This document shows positions 8,839-17,333 of a stretch of DNA of 64,000 nucleotides, piece after piece (position 1 is the first letter of the stretch; each line of letters starts with the position of its first letter). The translations under genes were made by a program, and so were the position numbers. The notes under the pieces are model-generated. The model did no database searches. It saw nothing but the letters and a program-made list of their open reading frames with translations, and was not told where the DNA came from. Source of the DNA: Elioraea sp. (GTDB lineage Bacteria > Pseudomonadota > Alphaproteobacteria > Acetobacterales > Acetobacteraceae); contig NZ_JALHPR010000008.1 in assembly GCF_022842375.1 (NCBI RefSeq), positions 62,001 to 126,000 on the forward strand. The letters are read 5' to 3'.

Positions 8839-9900
8839 TCAGCGCAGCACCCAGGCATTGAACCGCTCGGTCACCGCGGCACGGTTGGAACTCCACCAAT
8901 CCTCGTCGGCGAGCTTCATCACTGCGAGGTTCTGCGGCGCGGTTGGCAGCACCGCCGCGCGCTCGGCCGGGATGTGGTTGTACGCCTTGAGGTTCGTCGG
9001 GCCGTAGGCGAGGGCGGGCGTGTATGCAGCCTGGCGCTCGGCATCGGCGCAGAAGCGCACGAACTGCCGTGCCGCGTCCGCGCGCGGGCCGCCGCGCGGC
9101 AGGCCCCAGCCCTCGATCGAGTAGAGCCCCTGGTTCCAGATGATCTTCGCCGGCAGCTTCGCATCGAGCACGGGCTGCGCGCGCCCGTTCCACGTCGGGA
9201 TCATTGCGACCTCGCCTGCCTGCAGCATCTGCGTCGTCTGTGCCCCGCCCGTCCACCAGGCCGTGATCTGCGGCTTGATTCGATCGAGCGCGCGGAAGGC
9301 GCGGTCGACGTCGAGCGGGTAGAGATCGGCCTGCGACACGCCGTCTGCCATGAGCGCCTGCTCGAGCGTATCGATGGGGTTGCGCCGCAGCGCGCGGCGG
9401 CCGGGGAAACGCTGCGCATCCCAGAAGTCGGTCCAGGACTTGGGTTCGGCACCCTGCAGCCTGTCGGTCCTGACCGCCAGGATGGTGGCGTAGACATCCG
9501 TCCCCATCCAGTGCGAGTGCATCGCCTCCGGCATCAGGTCGGGCACGTCGGCGTGCGTGAACCCGATCGGATCGAGCAGGTTCTGCTGCAGCAGGATGTC
9601 GCGCGCGGACAGCGTGAGGATGCAGCAATCCCAGGTATAGGCGCGGGTCTCGACCATCGCACGGAACTGCGCGGTCGGCTCCGCGGCACGCGCGACGTTG
9701 ACCACGCGGATGCCGGTCGCCTGTTCGAAGGGGCGGTAGAATGCAGGCCCGAACGCCTCGCCGAACGGACCACCCGGGTCGGCCACCGTGATCTGCCTCG
9801 TCTGGCCGATGGCGTCCCACGACACCAGGGCGGGCGTCGCCAGCGCGCCAAGCGCGAGCACCCCGCGGCGGCCCAGGCCCTTCCTGTCGGATTGGGTCAT
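8839..9900 (-). CDS. Extracellular solute-binding protein, polyamine/opine type
   Basis: A 353-residue periplasmic binding protein. The N-terminus MTQSDRKGLGRRGVLALGAL has a twin-arginine-like pair followed by a hydrophobic stretch, so Tat or Sec export is likely. The mature part starts QITVADPGGPFGEAFGPAFY, as in the PotD/FbpA-like bacterial SBP group. It heads a leftward three-gene importer operon (binding protein, ATPase, fused permease). A palindrome matching the putative IclR operator lies 68 nt upstream of the start, separating this unit from the flavoenzyme genes. The ligand cannot be assigned; an amino-acid derivative or amine fits the neighbouring oxidase and ornithine cyclodeaminase genes. 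Confidence 0.92.
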   Translation of the reverse strand: MTQSDRKGLGRRGVLALGALATPALVSWDAIGQTRQITVADPGGPFGEAFGPAFYRPFEQATGIRVVNVARAAEPTAQFRAMVETRAYTWDCCILTLSARDILLQQNLLDPIGFTHADVPDLMPEAMHSHWMGTDVYATILAVRTDRLQGAEPKSWTDFWDAQRFPGRRALRRNPIDTLEQALMADGVSQADLYPLDVDRAFRALDRIKPQITAWWTGGAQTTQMLQAGEVAMIPTWNGRAQPVLDAKLPAKIIWNQGLYSIEGWGLPRGGPRADAARQFVRFCADAERQAAYTPALAYGPTNLKAYNHIPAERAAVLPTAPQNLAVMKLADEDWWSSNRAAVTERFNAWVLR

Positions 9901-9967
9901 GTCAGTTCTCCTCTCCCTGTTCGTGAACCCGCCCCACCCGCTGATGTGGCGCCCCGTTTCGCGGTGA

Positions 9968-9990
9968 ACGTAATCGCTATGCGATCACGT
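9968..9990. promoter_or_regulatory. Putative IclR operator before the ABC importer
   Basis: ACGTAATCGC-TAT-GCGATCACGT: two 10-bp arms with one mismatch around a 3-nt spacer. It closely matches the perfect palindrome at 14903-14925 upstream of the IclR-family gene. It sits about 70 nt upstream of the binding-protein start, in the 136-nt gap between the flavoenzyme and importer genes. Confidence 0.7.
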
Positions 9991-10036
9991 CAACCCGATA
10001 GTATTCAGGCCAGTATTTGTTCGCAGCCGTAGCGAG

Positions 10037-11251
10037 TCAACGCGTGCGTTGCGCCCCCGGGTGGGCGACGGCCTGCACCTGCAGGCTCCTGTCGAACTCG
10101 CGTGTGAAGTGCTCCGCAACCTCCGCGCTCCCGTCGGCGAAGCGGCCGATCGAGAACCTGTCGAGCGGCGTGCGGCTGCTCCCCTCAAGGACGAGATCGG
10201 CCAGCACGTCGCCAACGCCTGGGGCGAGCTGGAAGCCGTGGCCACAGAAGCCGAAGGCGTGCACAAGGCGCGGTGTCGTCCCGCTTGGCCCGATCACGGG
10301 CAGCATGTCGGGCAGGTATCCCTCGATGCCCGACCATACGCGCAGCAGTGTCGCACCCTCCAGCGCCGGCACCGCGCGCAGCAGGTGGCCCATCGCGTTG
10401 ACGATCTTGCGCGCGTCCACGGGTGCGCGGTTGGCGACGGGATCGGAGGGGCTGCGCGGATAGCCGGCGACGACGACATGGCCCTGCCGCACCTGGCGGA
10501 AGATCACCGTGCCGTCGACCGCCTGGACGGAGGGACGGATGAAGTACGGCACCGCATCGGTGACGAATTGCGGTGGCCCGGCGGGCACGATCGGGGCACC
10601 CTCACCGAACCAGCCCGCCACCTCAGGTGCCCAGGCGCCGGCGGCGTTGATGAGCGTGTCGGCCTCGATCGTCAGCCCGCCGGCGGCGTCGATGCGGAAC
10701 ACCGCACCTGTCCGCGCCGCGCCGTGCACGGCAGTGTCCTCGTGGATCAGCGCGCCGTGCGCGCGCGCGGCCCGCGCGACGGCGGGTGTCACGAGGCGAG
10801 GATTCGCGATCGCATCGCGCGGCGACCACGAAGCCATGGAGAAACCGTTGAGCCAGGGCCAGCGTTGCGCAAGCGCGCGGGCGTCGAGCAGCTCCGTCGC
10901 AAGCCCTGCTTCGCTTGCCTGCCGCGCCGCGGTCTCGACCTTCGCGATCTCCCTCGCATCATCGCGCGCTGCGTAGAGATGGCCGGTGGCATCGAACTCG
11001 CAGCCCTCGCCGATGAGATCGGGGAGCCGTTCCCACAGGGAGGCTGCACGGAGCGAGAGTGGTAGCTGCCCGGGGTGGCGCCCCTGGATGCGCAGATTGC
11101 CGTAGTTCACCCCGCTTGCCTGGGCGCCGACCTTGCCCTTCTCGATCACGCAGACGCAATGACCCGGGTCGCGGCGCCGGAGCATCAGCGCCGTCCAGCA
11201 GCCCATGAGCCCGCCGCCGACGATCGCGGTGTTGACGCGCAGCACCGTCAT
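10037..11251 (-). CDS. FAD-dependent oxidoreductase, HcnC / opine oxidase beta-like (DAO family)
   Basis: A 404-residue flavoprotein of the D-amino-acid/sarcosine oxidase (DAO) family. The N-terminal FAD-binding motif is VNTAIVGGGLMGCWTALML. The second conserved stretch is LINAAGAWAPEVAG near residue 205. The C-terminal region has GYLPDMLPVIG and FGFCGHGFQLAPGVGD, typical of sarcosine-oxidase-like enzymes. Its ATG overlaps the stop of the preceding gene (ATGA). With the next two genes upstream it reproduces the subunit set of HcnABC cyanide synthase and of opine oxidases: DAO flavoprotein, pyridine-nucleotide-type flavoprotein and small 2Fe-2S protein. I infer oxidation of an amino acid or N-substituted amino acid, with electrons passed to the respiratory chain. 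Confidence 0.92.
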   Translation of the reverse strand: MTVLRVNTAIVGGGLMGCWTALMLRRRDPGHCVCVIEKGKVGAQASGVNYGNLRIQGRHPGQLPLSLRAASLWERLPDLIGEGCEFDATGHLYAARDDAREIAKVETAARQASEAGLATELLDARALAQRWPWLNGFSMASWSPRDAIANPRLVTPAVARAARAHGALIHEDTAVHGAARTGAVFRIDAAGGLTIEADTLINAAGAWAPEVAGWFGEGAPIVPAGPPQFVTDAVPYFIRPSVQAVDGTVIFRQVRQGHVVVAGYPRSPSDPVANRAPVDARKIVNAMGHLLRAVPALEGATLLRVWSGIEGYLPDMLPVIGPSGTTPRLVHAFGFCGHGFQLAPGVGDVLADLVLEGSSRTPLDRFSIGRFADGSAEVAEHFTREFDRSLQVQAVAHPGAQRTR

Positions 11252-12627
11252 GGCGTGTCCTCATCGACGAGCGTGGCATCGAGCGGGATTGGCTTGACCG
11301 GCGCCTGGCTGCGGTGGCGACCCATGGTCGCCACCGGCGCGGCGAGCGCATGGGCCATGAGCTCGGCAGTCGCGAGGCCGCAGAAGCGTGCCTGGCACCG
11401 CCCCATGCCGCAGCGGGTCAGCGCCTTGGCGCGGTTGACCTCGCGCGGGCCGAGTGGCGCAGCAACGGCCGCCCGCACCACACCGACCGTCACGTTCTCG
11501 CACCGGCAGAGCACGGTGTCGTCGCGGGCATCCGCGAGCCAGTGCGCCGGCCATGCGAACGCGCGCGACAGCGCACGCTGGAATGCGCGCAGCCGTGCGA
11601 GGCGTGCGCGAAGCATCGCGACCTCGGTAGCGGGAACGGCCACGCCGCGGTCAGCCAGGATGGCGTAGGCAGCAAGCCTGCCGCTGATCGCAGCAGCCGC
11701 GGCCCCGCCGATCGTGCAGCCATCACCCGCCGCATAGAGCCCTGGTGCCGCACGGCCATCGCCATCGACGATCGGCAGCCACTGGCGGAAATCCACGTCG
11801 AACGCCAGCGGCACGCCGGCGAGGTCAAGCAGCTGCGTCTCTGCGCGGAGCCCGAAGCCGAGTGCGACCGCATCGACGGCGAGGTCGTGCTCGGCGCCGC
11901 GGGAACAGCGAAACCGTACGCGCTCGGCGTAGTCCTGGCCCTCGATGCCGAGCGCGGTCACGCCATGGAAGATGGCCACGCCGCCGGCGCGCAGCCGCGC
12001 CATGTAGGAGAGGCCGCGTGCGAGAACGCGCGGTGCGGCCGCCGCGAGCGCCGGCGTTGCACGCAGCTTCTCCGGCAGGGCGGTGGTGTCGAGCACGGCC
12101 ACGACCGTGGCGCCCATCGCCTTGTACTGGAGCGCGGCGAGATAGAGCAGCGGCGAGGCACCGGCAAACACCACGCGCCTTCCGATCAGCGCGCCCTGGT
12201 CCTTCAGCAGGGTCTGCGCCCCGCCGAGCGAGAAGACGCCAGGCAGCGTCCACCCCGGAACGGGCAGGAGCCTGTCGGTCGCGCCCGTCGCGAGCAGCAG
12301 TGCACCATAGCGCAGGGGCCGGATGCGCCGATGCTCGATCACGAAGAGCTCGCCGCCCTGGAGGTTCCAGGCGAGGTGTCGTGGCCGGTGGTCGACCGAT
12401 GCGGCGATGGACGCGAACTCGGCATGCGCCTGCTCGTGCTCAGCCGCGGCCGCGCGACCGAGGATACGCGCGAGCGCTGGCTGGAGAGGCGCAGCCGGCT
12501 TGCGCCAGACCTGCCCTCCAGGCTGTTCCGCCTCGTCAACGATGATCGGGTGTTCCCCGGCCCTGGCGAGCACCACCGCCGCGGCCATCCCCGCCGGCCC
12601 GGCACCGACGATGACGGTGCTATGCAT
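11248..12627 (-). CDS. NAD(P)/FAD-binding oxidoreductase, HcnB / opine oxidase alpha-like
   Basis: A 459-residue flavoprotein with an N-terminal dinucleotide fold (TVIVGAGPAGMAAAVVLARAG), then EQPGGQVWRKP, and a second nucleotide-binding region near residue 155. The C-terminal part is a BFD-like [2Fe-2S] domain: CRCENVTVG, then CGMGRCQARFC, giving a C-x-C and C-x4-C cysteine arrangement. This architecture is that of HcnB and of opine oxidase subunit A. It overlaps the small ferredoxin-like gene upstream by 8 nt and the DAO flavoprotein gene downstream by ATGA, so the three subunits are translationally coupled. The substrate is not determined. Confidence 0.92.
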   Translation of the reverse strand: MHSTVIVGAGPAGMAAAVVLARAGEHPIIVDEAEQPGGQVWRKPAAPLQPALARILGRAAAAEHEQAHAEFASIAASVDHRPRHLAWNLQGGELFVIEHRRIRPLRYGALLLATGATDRLLPVPGWTLPGVFSLGGAQTLLKDQGALIGRRVVFAGASPLLYLAALQYKAMGATVVAVLDTTALPEKLRATPALAAAAPRVLARGLSYMARLRAGGVAIFHGVTALGIEGQDYAERVRFRCSRGAEHDLAVDAVALGFGLRAETQLLDLAGVPLAFDVDFRQWLPIVDGDGRAAPGLYAAGDGCTIGGAAAAAISGRLAAYAILADRGVAVPATEVAMLRARLARLRAFQRALSRAFAWPAHWLADARDDTVLCRCENVTVGVVRAAVAAPLGPREVNRAKALTRCGMGRCQARFCGLATAELMAHALAAPVATMGRHRSQAPVKPIPLDATLVDEDTP

Positions 12628-12931
12628 CCGCGGGGCCTGCTGGCGGGCCCGTCAACACGGCCATGCCATCCACGACGCGGGTCGTGCAGGCGCGGATGCG
12701 ATGTCCGTCCGCCAGCCACACCCAGCAATCCTGGCAGGCACCCATCAGGCAGAACCCGGCGCGGGGCGCACCATCGACTTCGTGCGTGCGGAGCCGCGTC
12801 GTGTGTGCCAGCACGGCGACGAGTACGCTCTCTCCCGCGAAGGCCTGCACGACGTCGCCGTCAATCGTGATGGTGGCGCTGGCTGCGGTGCGATCAAGCA
12901 CCCTGACCAGCCGTGGCTTCGCCGGCATCAT
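12620..12931 (-). CDS. (2Fe-2S)-binding protein, HcnA-like small subunit
   Basis: A 103-residue protein with the Fer2_4-type layout. An N-terminal beta-rich part (ITIDGDVVQAFAGESVLVAVL) is followed by the cluster cysteines in GFCLMGACQDCWVWL and a fourth in IRACTTRVV. Size and motif match HcnA and the small subunits of proline- and opine-oxidising flavoenzymes. It would carry electrons within the three-subunit complex. The start overlaps the stop of the upstream oxidoreductase (ATGA), and its end overlaps the HcnB-like gene by 8 nt. Confidence 0.9.
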   Translation of the reverse strand: MMPAKPRLVRVLDRTAASATITIDGDVVQAFAGESVLVAVLAHTTRLRTHEVDGAPRAGFCLMGACQDCWVWLADGHRIRACTTRVVDGMAVLTGPPAGPADA

Positions 12932-14016
12932 CGCGCCTGCAGCCTGGCGCGGAGTGCGGCCATCTCGACATGGACGGCTTCGAGGTCCCCGAGCGCGAAG
13001 CCGGCCGCGAGCGTCGGGCTCAACGCCAGCAAGCGGTCATGCAGCACGCCGGTATAGGTGGCCTTGCCATCGGCCGACACGAGGAGGCCGTTGCGCTGCT
13101 CGAAGGACTGGTTCCACGCAACGGCTTCGTCCTGCGAAAGGCCGGGCGGGAGATCGAGCGAGAGCGCACCTTCGGCCCAGCGGACGGGATAGCCGCCCGG
13201 AAGCCCGAGCGCACCCGGCGCGTGGGCGGCGAGCGTCGTGCCCGGTGTCGCCATTGCCACGAGCAGCGGTACGGAGGCTGAGCCGGACACCTCGAGGGCC
13301 GGCTCCGGCGTCAGCCGCAGGGCGGCGAAGCGGATGTGGACATCGTCGATCTCGGCGTCGTCGATCCAGACGCGCGGCGTGGGCATGCCAGCGCGCTCGC
13401 CCATGTTCCGCCGCCACGCACCGATCGTCTGGTAGTGCGCCAGAACCTTTACCCGCCGGATGCCGCCGGGCCCGAGGGCGCCGGCGAAGCACGACGACAG
13501 GATGCCGACATTGCCGACGCCACAGGCCACGGGCAGGCCGAGGCAGGCGAGCATCGTGTTGACCACATCGGGGAAACAGCAATTCACCAGCACCGCACCT
13601 GGTGTGGCCTGACGCATCGCCCCGCCGACGCGGGCAGAGAGCAACGCCTGGAACACAGCCGTCGCGCTGAGCCCGCCCTCCGCGACGAGCCTGCTCCAGG
13701 CATCGTCGCTGCGGGCGATGACGGAGGCGGTCTGCACCGAGGCCGCCTGCACCACCACATCGGGCCGGATGGATGCGAGCATGGGCGCGATGGACCCGAC
13801 CGAGGAGAGATCGACCATGGCGGCGCTGGTCTCGACGCCTGTGCCGAAGGTGGCTGCGCGCGCGTTGCAGGCCGTGGTGAGCCACGCGAGCCGATCGCCG
13901 TTGCGGCCGGCGATGACGAGCCGCACCGGATGCTGCGCGCCGGCGGCGATGTCGCATGCGATGCGGGCGGCGAAGGCGCCGGTGCCGACGATGAGGATGG
14001 TGCCGCGCGCGGTCAT
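12928..14016 (-). CDS. NAD(P)-binding oxidoreductase, saccharopine/opine dehydrogenase-like
   Basis: A 362-residue protein starting with a Rossmann motif, GTILIVGTGAFAARIACDIA, then VRLVIAGRNGDRLAWL where an NADP-preferring arginine would lie. The rest resembles saccharopine-dehydrogenase-like Rossmann proteins only loosely, so the call stops at the fold. It sits between the IclR regulator and the three flavoenzyme subunits, with ATGA overlaps on both sides, so it is very likely part of the same catabolic step or of re-synthesis of its substrate. ATG 14016 is fixed by the overlap; the longer in-frame extension to 14376 would lie inside the regulator gene. Confidence 0.8.
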   Translation of the reverse strand: MTARGTILIVGTGAFAARIACDIAAGAQHPVRLVIAGRNGDRLAWLTTACNARAATFGTGVETSAAMVDLSSVGSIAPMLASIRPDVVVQAASVQTASVIARSDDAWSRLVAEGGLSATAVFQALLSARVGGAMRQATPGAVLVNCCFPDVVNTMLACLGLPVACGVGNVGILSSCFAGALGPGGIRRVKVLAHYQTIGAWRRNMGERAGMPTPRVWIDDAEIDDVHIRFAALRLTPEPALEVSGSASVPLLVAMATPGTTLAAHAPGALGLPGGYPVRWAEGALSLDLPPGLSQDEAVAWNQSFEQRNGLLVSADGKATYTGVLHDRLLALSPTLAAGFALGDLEAVHVEMAALRARLQAR

Positions 14017-14843
14017 CGCCGCTGCTCGCGCGGGAGGGATTGCGACATGGCCGCTGCCGCGGTGACGACAAGGGCGGAATACCGCTCCACCGCCGCCTCG
14101 GGTTGGCAGCGGGACAGCGAGACAGCCACGTTCACCGCCGCACAGGGCTCGCCTTCCGCGCCGAGCACGGCGGCGGCGATGGAGACATCGCCCGGATAGA
14201 TCTCCTGCACGGTCAGCACGAATCCCTGCCGTGCCGCCACATCGAGCTTCGCGACCAGCGCAGGCATCGCGGTCGTCGTGTGCGGCGTGTAGGCGCGGCG
14301 GTCGGACCGGTCGAGGATCCGCTTCGCCTCGGCGCGCGGCAGCCGCGACAGCATCGCAAGGCCCGGTGCCGTGCAATAGGCCGGCAGGCGGCTGCCGACC
14401 TGCACGTTCGTGTTGAGCATGTAACGGCTGAGCAGCCGCGAGAGATACACGACCTCGGTCTCGTCGAGCATCGTCAGGCTGACTGCTTCCTCCGTCGCCC
14501 GGCTCAGGTCGAGCAGGTATGGGGCCGCACGTTCGACGATCGCGCTGGAGCGGATGTAGCGATGGCCCAGATCGAGCGTCCGCACGGTCAGTTCGTAGTG
14601 GCGCGTTCGCGGGTCCTTCCGCAGGTAGCCGAGGCGTTCGAGCGTGTGCGTGAAACGCTGCGCGGCGCTGCGGTCGAGCCCCGACGCCGCGGCGATCTCG
14701 GACAATCCCAGGCTGCGCTGCCCATTGCCGAATACGTCGAGCACGCGGAACGCCTTCTCGACCGAGTTGACGAACAGCCCGTCCTCGATCGTCTCGGCCG
14801 GGGCGGGCGGTGGTTTCCGGCGCGGGAGGCTGGCAGCGGCCAC
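14013..14843 (-). CDS. IclR family transcriptional regulator
   Basis: A 276-residue regulator. An N-terminal winged helix-turn-helix is visible (LGLSEIAAASGLDRSAAQRF, then LERLGYLRKDPRTRHYEL), followed by the IclR ligand-binding domain with its characteristic LDETEVVYLSRL, GSRLPAYCTAPGLAMLS and an ending rich in AAAVLGAEGEPCAAVNVAV. GTG 14843 is chosen because AAGGA lies 8 nt upstream. It is first in the leftward operon and divergent from the crotonase/CoA-ligase operon; the intervening region holds a perfect 10-3-10 palindrome. I infer that it controls both directions and, through a second site, the ABC importer. Confidence 0.93.
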   Translation of the reverse strand: MAAASLPRRKPPPAPAETIEDGLFVNSVEKAFRVLDVFGNGQRSLGLSEIAAASGLDRSAAQRFTHTLERLGYLRKDPRTRHYELTVRTLDLGHRYIRSSAIVERAAPYLLDLSRATEEAVSLTMLDETEVVYLSRLLSRYMLNTNVQVGSRLPAYCTAPGLAMLSRLPRAEAKRILDRSDRRAYTPHTTTAMPALVAKLDVAARQGFVLTVQEIYPGDVSIAAAVLGAEGEPCAAVNVAVSLSRCQPEAAVERYSALVVTAAAAMSQSLPREQRR

Positions 14844-14902
14844 GGCGTGTTTCCTTGGCGACGTTGACAGGGCGCCAACCCGGGGACGATAGTTTTTGAT
14901 AA

Positions 14903-14925
14903 GCGTAATCGCAAGGCGATTACGC
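14903..14925. promoter_or_regulatory. Perfect palindrome, putative IclR operator
   Basis: GCGTAATCGC-AAG-GCGATTACGC is a perfect inverted repeat of 10-bp arms around 3 nt. It sits between the divergent starts of the IclR gene (14843) and the crotonase gene (14953). The same motif with one arm mismatch recurs at 9968-9990. This is a typical arrangement for an autoregulated IclR-family operator. Confidence 0.75.
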
Positions 14926-14952
14926 AGCTTGACGACCGCAAAGGAGCGCGCG

Positions 14953-15729
14953 ATGGCCACCTTCATCCTGACCGAGACGCGGGGGGCGGTTGCGATCATC
15001 ACGCTGAACCGCCCCGAGGTGCTCAACGCCTGGCACAGCGCGATGCGCGACATGCTTGTCGCGGCGCTCGACGCGGCGGAGGGCAACGAGGCGGTGCGTG
15101 TCATCATCTTGACCGGCGCCGGCGACCGCGCCTTCGGTGCGGGCCAGGACCTGAACGAGACCAAGACGTTCGATCCCGACAGGGCGGAGCTCTGGATCGG
15201 CGAGTGGGAACGGCTCTATGACCGCATCCGGTCGCTCTCGAAGCCCCTGATCATGGCGTTGAACGGGGTTGCGGCCGGCTCGGCCTTCCAGGTGGCACTG
15301 CTGGGCGATTTCCGCATCGCCCATGCCGGCGTCACGATGGGTCAGCCCGAGATCAATTCCGGCATCGCAAGCACGACGGGGCCGTGGATCATGATGGAAA
15401 TGATCGGGCTCGCGCGCACCATCGACCTCACCCTCACCGGCAGGATGATGGACGCCTCGGAAGCGCACGCGCTTGGCCTCATCAACCGCATCGTTCCGCA
15501 GGAGACGGTGATGGACGAGGCCCTTTCCCTTGCAGCGGAGCTGGCAGGGAAGCCGCCGATCGCGATGCGGCTGAACAAGGCGCGGTTCCGCGAGGTCACG
15601 GAGCCGGGCTTCCGCGATTGCCTCGCCGCCGGTGTGCGCAACCAGCGCATCAGCTACGCCACCGGAGAGCCGGCACGGATGATGGAGTTGTTCCTTGCCA
15701 CCCGCGCGGCCCGCAAGGCCGCGGGCTGA
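14953..15729 (+). CDS. Enoyl-CoA hydratase/isomerase family protein
   Basis: A 258-residue crotonase. Oxyanion-hole segments are DRAFGAGQDLNE near residue 60 and GVAAGSAFQVALLGDFRIA near residue 110; MGQPEINSGIASTTG follows, with a glutamate at the usual position. AAGGAG lies 6 nt before the ATG. The next gene, a CoA ligase, starts 5 nt after the stop. Together they look like an acid-activation plus hydration/dehydration module of the CaiCD kind, acting on an acyl-CoA in the cytoplasm. Regulation by the divergent IclR protein through the palindrome 28-50 nt upstream is likely. Confidence 0.93.
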   Translation: MATFILTETRGAVAIITLNRPEVLNAWHSAMRDMLVAALDAAEGNEAVRVIILTGAGDRAFGAGQDLNETKTFDPDRAELWIGEWERLYDRIRSLSKPLIMALNGVAAGSAFQVALLGDFRIAHAGVTMGQPEINSGIASTTGPWIMMEMIGLARTIDLTLTGRMMDASEAHALGLINRIVPQETVMDEALSLAAELAGKPPIAMRLNKARFREVTEPGFRDCLAAGVRNQRISYATGEPARMMELFLATRAARKAAG

Positions 15730-15734
15730 TCATC

Positions 15735-17309
15735 ATGCCTGAGCAGACCACCATGGCCGAACAGGGCTTCTGGCCGCTTTTCGCAGCGATTGCGGCGACG
15801 GAGGGCGAGCGCGTCTACGCCCGTTTCGATGGAAGCGCGATCACCTTCGCGATGCTCGACCAGATGTCCTCATCCGCCGCCGCGTCGCTTGCCGCGCTCG
15901 GTGTCGCGCCAGGCGACCGGGTCGCGGTGATGATGCGCAACAGTCCCGCGTCGCTCGCACTGATCTTCGCGATCGCCCGTGCCGGCTTCGTCTGGGTGCC
16001 GGTCAACGCCCAGCTGCGCGGCGAAGGCCTGCGCCACGTGCTGAGCCATTGCGACCCGCGCGTCGTGATCGCTGACAGCGATGCCCTGCCGCGCATCACA
16101 GAGTGCGGTTGTGCACTGGAGGGGATTCCGATCGTCGTTGCCGGAGATGCCTCCTCGGCCCTGCCGCTCGAGCCCATGCTCGCCTCCGGCGGGCGCCACG
16201 CGGGCGCGCCACCGTCGCCCAGCGATCTCTTCGCCATCATGTACACATCCGGAACGACAGGCCCGGCCAAGGGCGTGATGGTGACGCATCGCATGCTGCG
16301 CCTTGCCGGCGAAGGCGCGCTGCTTGTCGCTGCGGCGCGCGACGGCGATGTGCTCTTCGTCTGGGAACCGCTCTATCACATCGGCGGGGCGCAGCTGATC
16401 GTGCTGCCGCTGCGCCGGCGCGTGGTGCTTGCGATGATCGGACGGTTCTCCGCCTCGCGCTTCTGGGCGGAGGCGAAGGCGGAGGAGGCGACGCATATCC
16501 ACTTCCTCGGTGGCATCCTCCAGATCCTGCTGAAGCAGCCGGAGACGCCGCTTGACCGCACGCATGGCGTGCGCATCGCCTGGGGCGGCGGCTGCCCCAT
16601 CGACGTCTGGCGGCCGTTCGAGGAGCGGTTCGGCATGCAGCTTCGCGAGTGCTACGGGATGACGGAGGCCTCCTCGTTCACGACGTTCAACGATGCCAGG
16701 GTGGTCGGGTCGGTCGGCCGGCCCGTGCCGTGGCTGACGGTCGCGCTCCTCGATGAGCGAGGCCTCGCGGTGCCGCAGGGCACGCGCGGCGAGATCGTTG
16801 TGCGTGCGACCGACGCGACGGCTCTGACCCCCGGCTATTTCCGCAACCCGGAGGCAACGCTGAAGGCGCTGCGCGACGGGGCGCTGCATACCGGCGATAG
16901 CGGCTCCTTCGACGCGGAGGGCAACCTCATCTTCCATGGCCGCATCTCCGACAGCGTTCGCGTCAACGGCGAGAACGTCTCTGCCTGGGAGGTCGAGCAT
17001 GTGGCGGCCCAACACCCGGCGGTGCAGGATTGCGCGATGATCGGCGTCAGGGCGGAGGTCGGTGAGCAGGACATCAAGCTGTTCGTGCAGCCGCGCGACG
17101 GCATGACGGTCGACCTTGCCGTGCTCTCGGCCTGGCTCACCACGCGCCTCGCGCCGTACCAGAACCCGCGCTATCTCGCCACTGTCGCTGAGTTCGAGCG
17201 CACGCCGAGCCAGAGGATCATGAAGCACACGCTCTCGACCGCACGCGATGATTGTTTTGAACGCTTCACGAGCCGCGAGGCTTTGCGCGGGATGCGCCCC
17301 GGTACCTGA
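15735..17309 (+). CDS. AMP-dependent acyl-CoA ligase, CaiC-like
   Basis: A 524-residue ANL-family ligase. Motifs are the P-loop MYTSGTTGPAKGVMVTHRM, the CaiC-like WEPLYHIGGAQ, HIHFLGGILQILLKQP, the adenine-binding ECYGMTEASS, the A7 region ALHTGDSGSFDAEGN and the hinge GRISDSVRVNGENVSAWEVE. The C-terminal motif reads RTPSQRIMKHTL: the lysine of the usual SGK is arginine here, with a lysine three residues later. Whether adenylation still uses that lysine is uncertain. ATG 15735 (MPEQTTMAEQ) is chosen; ATG 15753 is possible. The similarity to crotonobetaine/carnitine-CoA ligases suggests a betaine-like or branched acid, but this is inference. Confidence 0.92.
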   Translation: MPEQTTMAEQGFWPLFAAIAATEGERVYARFDGSAITFAMLDQMSSSAAASLAALGVAPGDRVAVMMRNSPASLALIFAIARAGFVWVPVNAQLRGEGLRHVLSHCDPRVVIADSDALPRITECGCALEGIPIVVAGDASSALPLEPMLASGGRHAGAPPSPSDLFAIMYTSGTTGPAKGVMVTHRMLRLAGEGALLVAAARDGDVLFVWEPLYHIGGAQLIVLPLRRRVVLAMIGRFSASRFWAEAKAEEATHIHFLGGILQILLKQPETPLDRTHGVRIAWGGGCPIDVWRPFEERFGMQLRECYGMTEASSFTTFNDARVVGSVGRPVPWLTVALLDERGLAVPQGTRGEIVVRATDATALTPGYFRNPEATLKALRDGALHTGDSGSFDAEGNLIFHGRISDSVRVNGENVSAWEVEHVAAQHPAVQDCAMIGVRAEVGEQDIKLFVQPRDGMTVDLAVLSAWLTTRLAPYQNPRYLATVAEFERTPSQRIMKHTLSTARDDCFERFTSREALRGMRPGT

Positions 17310-17333
17310 CTGGAACCGGGGCACGTCAGTCAG
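17306..17333. terminator. Possible bidirectional terminator hairpin
   Basis: CTGACTG (17306-17312) and CAGTCAG (17327-17333) form a perfect 7-bp stem around 14 nt. The hairpin spans the 16 nt between the stop codons of two convergent genes and includes both stops. There is no T-tract, so intrinsic termination is only a possibility. Confidence 0.35.

Noticed and set aside
10037-12931. Cyanide synthesis (true hcnABC)
   Set aside because: Subunit order and domains fit, but so do opine and amino-acid oxidases. The linked importer, oxidoreductase and cyclodeaminase homologue argue for catabolism, so no hcn symbols are assigned.
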